Source: Thalassia testudinum (lineage: Eukaryota > Streptophyta > Magnoliopsida > Alismatales > Hydrocharitaceae). From it: 64,000 nt of DNA. This document shows positions 59,672-64,000 of this stretch, piece by piece (positions within the stretch are counted from its first letter, which is position 1; every line of letters begins with the position of its first letter). A program made the translations under genes and the position numbers. The stretch lies in the NCBI GenBank assembly GCA_037157565.1, contig JAZHRO010000036.1, positions 16,356,501 to 16,420,500 of the forward strand, given 5' to 3'. A model generated the notes under the pieces. It had not been told where the DNA came from. It made no database searches and was given only the letters and a program-made list of their open reading frames with translations.

Positions 59672-61444
59672 AAACCTAACCCTAACCACTCTCCTTTGGA
59701 ACCAAAACAACCACACCTCTTCACCCCTCAACCATCACCAAGAGCCACCTAAAGTTGGCGCTAAATCACCCTTTCTAGAAACCCTATTTTTGGTGCCAAC
59801 TTATCCCTATATCCCTACCCTACACATCATCACCCAAGCCATCCCAACCCTACACCTAACCCTCGTACTAGAAACCCCCTTTGGTGAAAACTATACCCAC
59901 CCCTTCACCACCTTATAACTACCGCCTAAGGTGGCACCAAAATGCCCACACACCTCCTCAAAATTGGCACCAACCTCAAAGCCCAACTCCACCTTACACA
60001 TACCCCATCCAACCTATCCTCACCTGCCATTAGTTGGCGCCAGAAGCCAAGCCCACAACCACACCACAAATCCACGCCAACCCCCCTTAACTCCACCTCC
60101 ATTCACCCCTTAAGTTGGTGCCAACCCACCATAGCCCTCCATCACATAACCACCATCATCTAAGCTAATCCTAACCTTACACCACTCCATGCCAACCCAT
60201 AACCCTAGTCCCCACCAGGAGTTGGTGCCAACCATTCATGCCCCTCCATTTTGGCACCTTCAACCCTAGCCCTAGGATTTTACAACCAGCATCCATGAGC
60301 CCATCCTAACCGTCCCCTTTAATAACACCTAACCCCCTTCCTACCACTCTATATATACCCACATAACCACCACATTAAACTCACCCTTGGCTACATACTT
60401 CAAGCATACTTCCACCTATATTCAACCACATCCAACAACCAAGGAGAATAAGAGAAGAAGAAGAAGATTATGGGGGCAACCACTCGCTCCCTTGGTGCCT
60501 TCATCTCCCTCTCTTCTTCCACCTTGTGTCCACACCAATAAGGTGGTCATTTCAGCCAAGGAGATGCCAGGAAGAAGAGGAGACTAAGGATGGAATTTGT
60601 CCACCCCAGGAAGAGGATGGAAAGGCGGAATTCGTCCACCCTAGGAGGAGCACAGAGGCAAACCACTAGGGTCTACAAGGAGGGACATCCAAGAGAGAGA
60701 GTTCTCTTCAGTTTTGGGGCAACTAGAACTGGAGCAAGGATTCTGCGATAGCCTTCTCATTCCCAAGCTTTCTTCTACTTTTTGCATTTTTATTTTTGCA
60801 TTGTAGTTAGTGATTTTGTTCGAAGATTACAAGTGCGGAACCCTTCCTACTTGTGAGCTCTTTGCATTGTCAAATAATTTTCTATATAAAGAAGTATTCC
60901 TCTACAATTTTTTTTTAATTAAGCTTTGTGTCTGATTATTGTGCTCTTGTTCCTCCATTATTCCAAGCCTCCCATGCTTGGAGTGAGTTGGAGAAGCAAG
61001 GAACTTGTTGCTTTTAAATCTGCAATCCTGCTTCCCGCTTTTTCCCCACATTCAGTTGACAATTTGCCCATTCCAAAAAAAAACCCTAAAAATTACATAT
61101 ACAAAAAAAAAAAAAAGTTGATTTCCGTGTCGTGAGTAAGAGAATATCAATTTGCATTTCTAGCTCCCTTGGGATGACCCAAATACTTGCTAAGTACTTG
61201 ATTTATTTAAATTTCAAAAGCGATCGGATTCATGTGTATAACGATAAAAACCTTGATTTACAAATCATGTGTTTTCTCGCATCAGTCGGGAAGACTTAGG
61301 TGGTAGTTTTTACCCTTGGGTTTCCACCTAAAAATACTTGTGCATTTGTGGTGATTGAATTGTGGGATTGCTTTTATTTACATCGTTTTTATCTACCGAA
61401 CTCACCCCTCCTCTAGTCCAATTATAACCCGCCCTAAGGAGTTC

Positions 61445-63594
61445 ACCCAAATCAGGGTGCTGCTGCCAGTGACACTACCCTTAGGCGTGGGAAAATAACC
61501 CGAGGGCCTGGACCATCCACACTCGTAGTTGACCAGGCGACGGAAGCGGTTTCTCATGTGTTTTAGGAAAAGCAATGGAGTTAGCTCATGGTATAGCCAC
61601 GCGAAACCCTTGATCAAAAATATTTGTAAAATAACGAGACTTTGAGTCTCGATTGTTCGTCTCTGGGAGACATTATAGAAATGATTTCAATCTCCCTTGC
61701 TCTACTCACTTAAAATCGCATGTCGGTTTCTAACCTATGGATCACTATTTTGCCATTTGCATGATTAACTCTTATCACATGCGCATGCATTAAATAAATG
61801 ACGAAAGTGAATGTAAGGGTTTCAGTATGCACAATCCTAGTTATATGATGGCCATTGACAAAAAATGCATTAATGGTTAGATCCTCAATGTTTTCAGGCA
61901 TCAACATGCTAGTTGCAAGAAAGATATAAAATGAGCACAGGCAACTTAATCACAATGAAGTACTACAAGCAAGCACATGGTGAATTTTCAACACATAGAT
62001 ATATATATATATAAATGATTTTTCATTGATTACATCAAGGTGATTACAAGCAGAACTAGCGGAAAGCTTGTACATGAATGATTGAAAGCAGAAAACTATC
62101 TAGCATAAAACGACTGCATGCATGAATATATGGGAGGATTACACACGCATCATTGAGGGAGAATATGAAGCTACACTACTAAGCATAAATAAAGCATAGA
62201 GATTAGAAGAACTGCTTAGCTAGGCTATCAGAAAGAAGGGCATTCGGAGGTGGTCTCTAACGACCTTTGAGTGGAGGTAGGGAGAAGAAAGAGGAGTGGC
62301 CAATGGTGCTTAGGTCGGCTCTTGGAGGAAGGAGGGAGAGATGATTCTGGCTTGGCGTGAAGGTGGTGGAGCCATGGTGGTGGAGCTCATGGAGGTGCAC
62401 ATGAAGGTGGAGGTGGAGATGGCTATGGTGATGGGTGTGGGTGTGACCTAGGTGGTTAAGTGGTCTAGGTTAAGTCCTAAGGGGTTTGGGTTAGGGTAGG
62501 TCTCAAATTAGGGTTGCAAACCCTAATTTACTAAAGAGAAAATGCAATTAAACTTGACATAAGTTTAATTGAGTGAGTGTGAACTTAATTGAGAGTGAAA
62601 TAACTCAATTAAGTTGAGCTTAGGTCAATTAGACTCTTACTGAGTTCAATTGTACTTGTGTGGGTTGAGATTTGAGCTCAATTGGACTCTGTGAGTCCAA
62701 TTGACTAGGCAATTGTAACTGACTATGATCCAAGTCAATTGGGCTTAGTGAGAACCTAATTAGGTTCTTAGGAAGGTCTAGAGGTGGTGTACTAGGGTTA
62801 GGGTACCTTAATTTAGATTCCCAGGGGGTTCAAATTGGGTTTAGGGACCTAGGAACTCAAGATCCAAGCTTGAATTCCAAAACAGGAACTGGAGAGCAGT
62901 TCTAGACATCCAATAAGAGTGTCAGACATCTTATACTCAAAAATCATAAGTCCAGACCTCTTATCTGGATGTCCAATTTGAGTTAGGGAAGAATCAGGGT
63001 TCTGTCTTGGGGATTCTGCAGAAATTGGACGTATGACCAAGTGTCTGGATGTTCAATTACACTGCAGACGTGGGTTTAAGGTGTGTAGGTTGTGGCTAAG
63101 GGTCCTGGACGTCCAATAACTTATTTGGACGACCAGATAAGGGCTGGAACTAGGGTTTTGAGGCTTCCTAAGCTAATCTAAGGGTGGCTAAGGCTTACGA
63201 AGGCTTCTAAGGCTGTCCTAGGGCTAGGAATGAACCTAAGTTCTTCATAATTTAACTTCGCCTTATTCTTACTTAATAGAATAGCATACCTCAACCCTTA
63301 CATTATTTCTCTACTACATTTATTCTAAGGTCTTCCGCTCCAACTCTAATGCAGCACTAGCTTCAAGTCCAGCTTCAAATCCAGCTCCTAAGCTTCTTAT
63401 TACCTGCAATTTATATAATGTACTTAATTAGTACAGTATATCATTATTTCATGCATAGCTAAAGAAAAGCAGTAAAGATGCAAATAATGCTTATGCATGC
63501 ATTAATTACACTAGCTTATGCTAAGTTCTAGCCTAATTTAGGTCAATTAAGACCTATGATTGCTGTGCAATCACCAGGACCTTTAGGAGCATGA
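61445..63594. other. LTR-like insertion between gag halves
   Basis: No gene. It separates the L solo LTR from the gag C-terminal remnant. It holds G-rich U3/leader-like sequence (62,230-62,460), AATTGAG/TCAATT-rich words (62,550-62,760), decayed AGACGTCC-type motifs (62,900-63,130) and an AT-rich end. Probably one or two decayed LTRs; borders not found. Confidence 0.4.
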
Positions 63595-63906
63595 CCCAAC
63601 TAGAGAGAAAGAGGAGACTCAAGATCCTATTGTAGTGGACCCAACCCGCATTCCCTTTCCTAAGACTCTAAGTAAAACTAGGAAGGACCTGAGCAATGAA
63701 GAGCTCTAGGATTTATTTAGACAGGTTCAAATCAACATTCTGCTCCTCGATGCCATTAAACACATACCGCCCTACACTAAGTTTCTAAAGGATTTATGCA
63801 TCCAAAAGCGCCAGGTCGAGACTCCTAGGAGAGTAGTCCTTGTTTAGCAAGCTAGCTCCATCATTTTGAGTAGGCTACCTTCAAAAAGGAAGGACCCAGG
63901 TGCATG
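63595..63906 (+). pseudogene. Ty3/gypsy gag C-terminus / gag-pol junction remnant
   Basis: The plus strand reads PAFPFPKTLSKTRKDLSNEE then LFRQVQINILLLDAIKHIPPY and TKFLKDLCIQKRQ, ending LPSKRKDPGA. This is the familiar segment before the aspartic protease of plant gypsy elements (FPxRLxK, INIPxxEAxxxxPxYxKFxKD, LPxKxKDPG). Two in-frame stops are present. It is on the same strand as the gag at 51,423-53,184 and may be its continuation beyond the nested LTRs. Confidence 0.75.
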
Positions 63907-64000
63907 ATGCAATAAATAATCGTAGTTTAAAGTTTTGGACATCATTGTAGCGGGAAAATGTTGCGATTAATCAAAATAATTCTAACTAATGAAGTCCAGG

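Larger units (their letters stand above)
56077..61284 (+). mobile_element. S-family solo LTR, 2.5 kb, with nested N LTR
   Basis: It starts TGATAAATGCC, ends TCTCGCATCA, and is flanked by perfect GTCGG duplications (56,072-56,076 and 61,285-61,289). Removing the N insertion leaves about 2.5 kb: an AGCT array (56,290-56,930), a TTGGYGCCAA region (59,750-60,250), TATA CTATATATACCC at 60,349, a leader, and a 3' end resembling gypsy LTR ends (CCTTGGGATGACCC near 61,168). It is inserted in the L LTR 3' part. Confidence 0.85.
53185..61444 (+). mobile_element. L-family solo LTR with nested solo LTRs
   Basis: The LTR starts TGTTGGTGC like 2,008. Its sequence is in three pieces (53,185-54,220, 55,714-56,071 and 61,290-61,444) that join in the order of the intact copy: AGACGTCT array (53,590-54,010), TATA (54,133), GGCTCTATAGG segment (55,854), GTTTTTACC and CACCCCTCCTCTAGT end. 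ACCCA occurs at 53,180-53,184 and 61,445-61,449, a target duplication if the last A is shared. Without its guests it is about 1.55 kb. Confidence 0.75.

Noticed and set aside
58794..59918. Longest open frame in the window (374 codons, plus strand)
   Set aside because: It crosses the N LTR border and target duplication at 59,671-59,676, spans the palindrome array and GC-rich leader, is Arg/Pro/Ser-rich without domains, and overlaps open frames on the other strand. Openness comes from GC richness.

Overview
The window reads as nuclear DNA of a flowering plant. It has no operons or bacterial signals. It holds plant LTR retrotransposons (Ty3/gypsy gag, Ty1/copia pol), a plant CACTA (En/Spm) transposon with TNP2-type and Transposase_24-type genes, and decayed copies of plant nuclear genes (an SBT2-like subtilase, L-2-hydroxyglutarate dehydrogenase, a receptor-like kinase piece). 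No intact host gene was found. Nearly every coding trace is broken, so this is a nested, repeat-rich intergenic block. The species cannot be fixed from sequence alone.

Layout. 1-8,330: interleaved LTRs of three families, called here L (copia-type, starts TGTTGG), G (starts TGAT, 1.5 kb) and S (starts TGAT, 2.5 kb). They include an L solo LTR with CCTTG target duplications and a 369-bp hAT-like MITE. 8,341-15,410: a reverse-strand Ty3/gypsy remnant (LTR, primer-binding site, leader, gag) split by another LTR-like insertion. About 15,417-40,489: a probable 25-kb CACTA element, with a long palindromic tandem array at the left end, a Transposase_24-like gene, a TNP2-like transposase and a GTAGTG terminus at the right. 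It is filled with later insertions: a subtilase pseudogene, a 2.7-kb solo LTR (family N), an L LTR end, a LINE tail, a 1.36-kb TIR element, an L2HGDH retrocopy joined to copia integrase, and a copia RNase H end. 40,490-51,422: LTR debris, a second CACTA-like end with a kinase fragment, a decayed tRNA-Gly and a second set of subterminal repeats. 51,423-63,906: a forward gypsy gag cut open by a multi-layer nest of solo LTRs (L containing G and S, S containing N), each with its 5-bp target duplication.

The most unusual theme is that several element families carry their own dense arrays of short perfect palindromes: CAGACGTCTG in two unrelated LTR families, TTTTGGCGCCAAAA (an E2F-type site) and AGCT arrays in S, ACGTTTAAACGT in the CACTA end, GGCATGCC in the MITE, and ATATCG-type repeats in the 1.36-kb element. 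These look like protein-binding arrays. All boundaries and target duplications were read by eye from the sequence.
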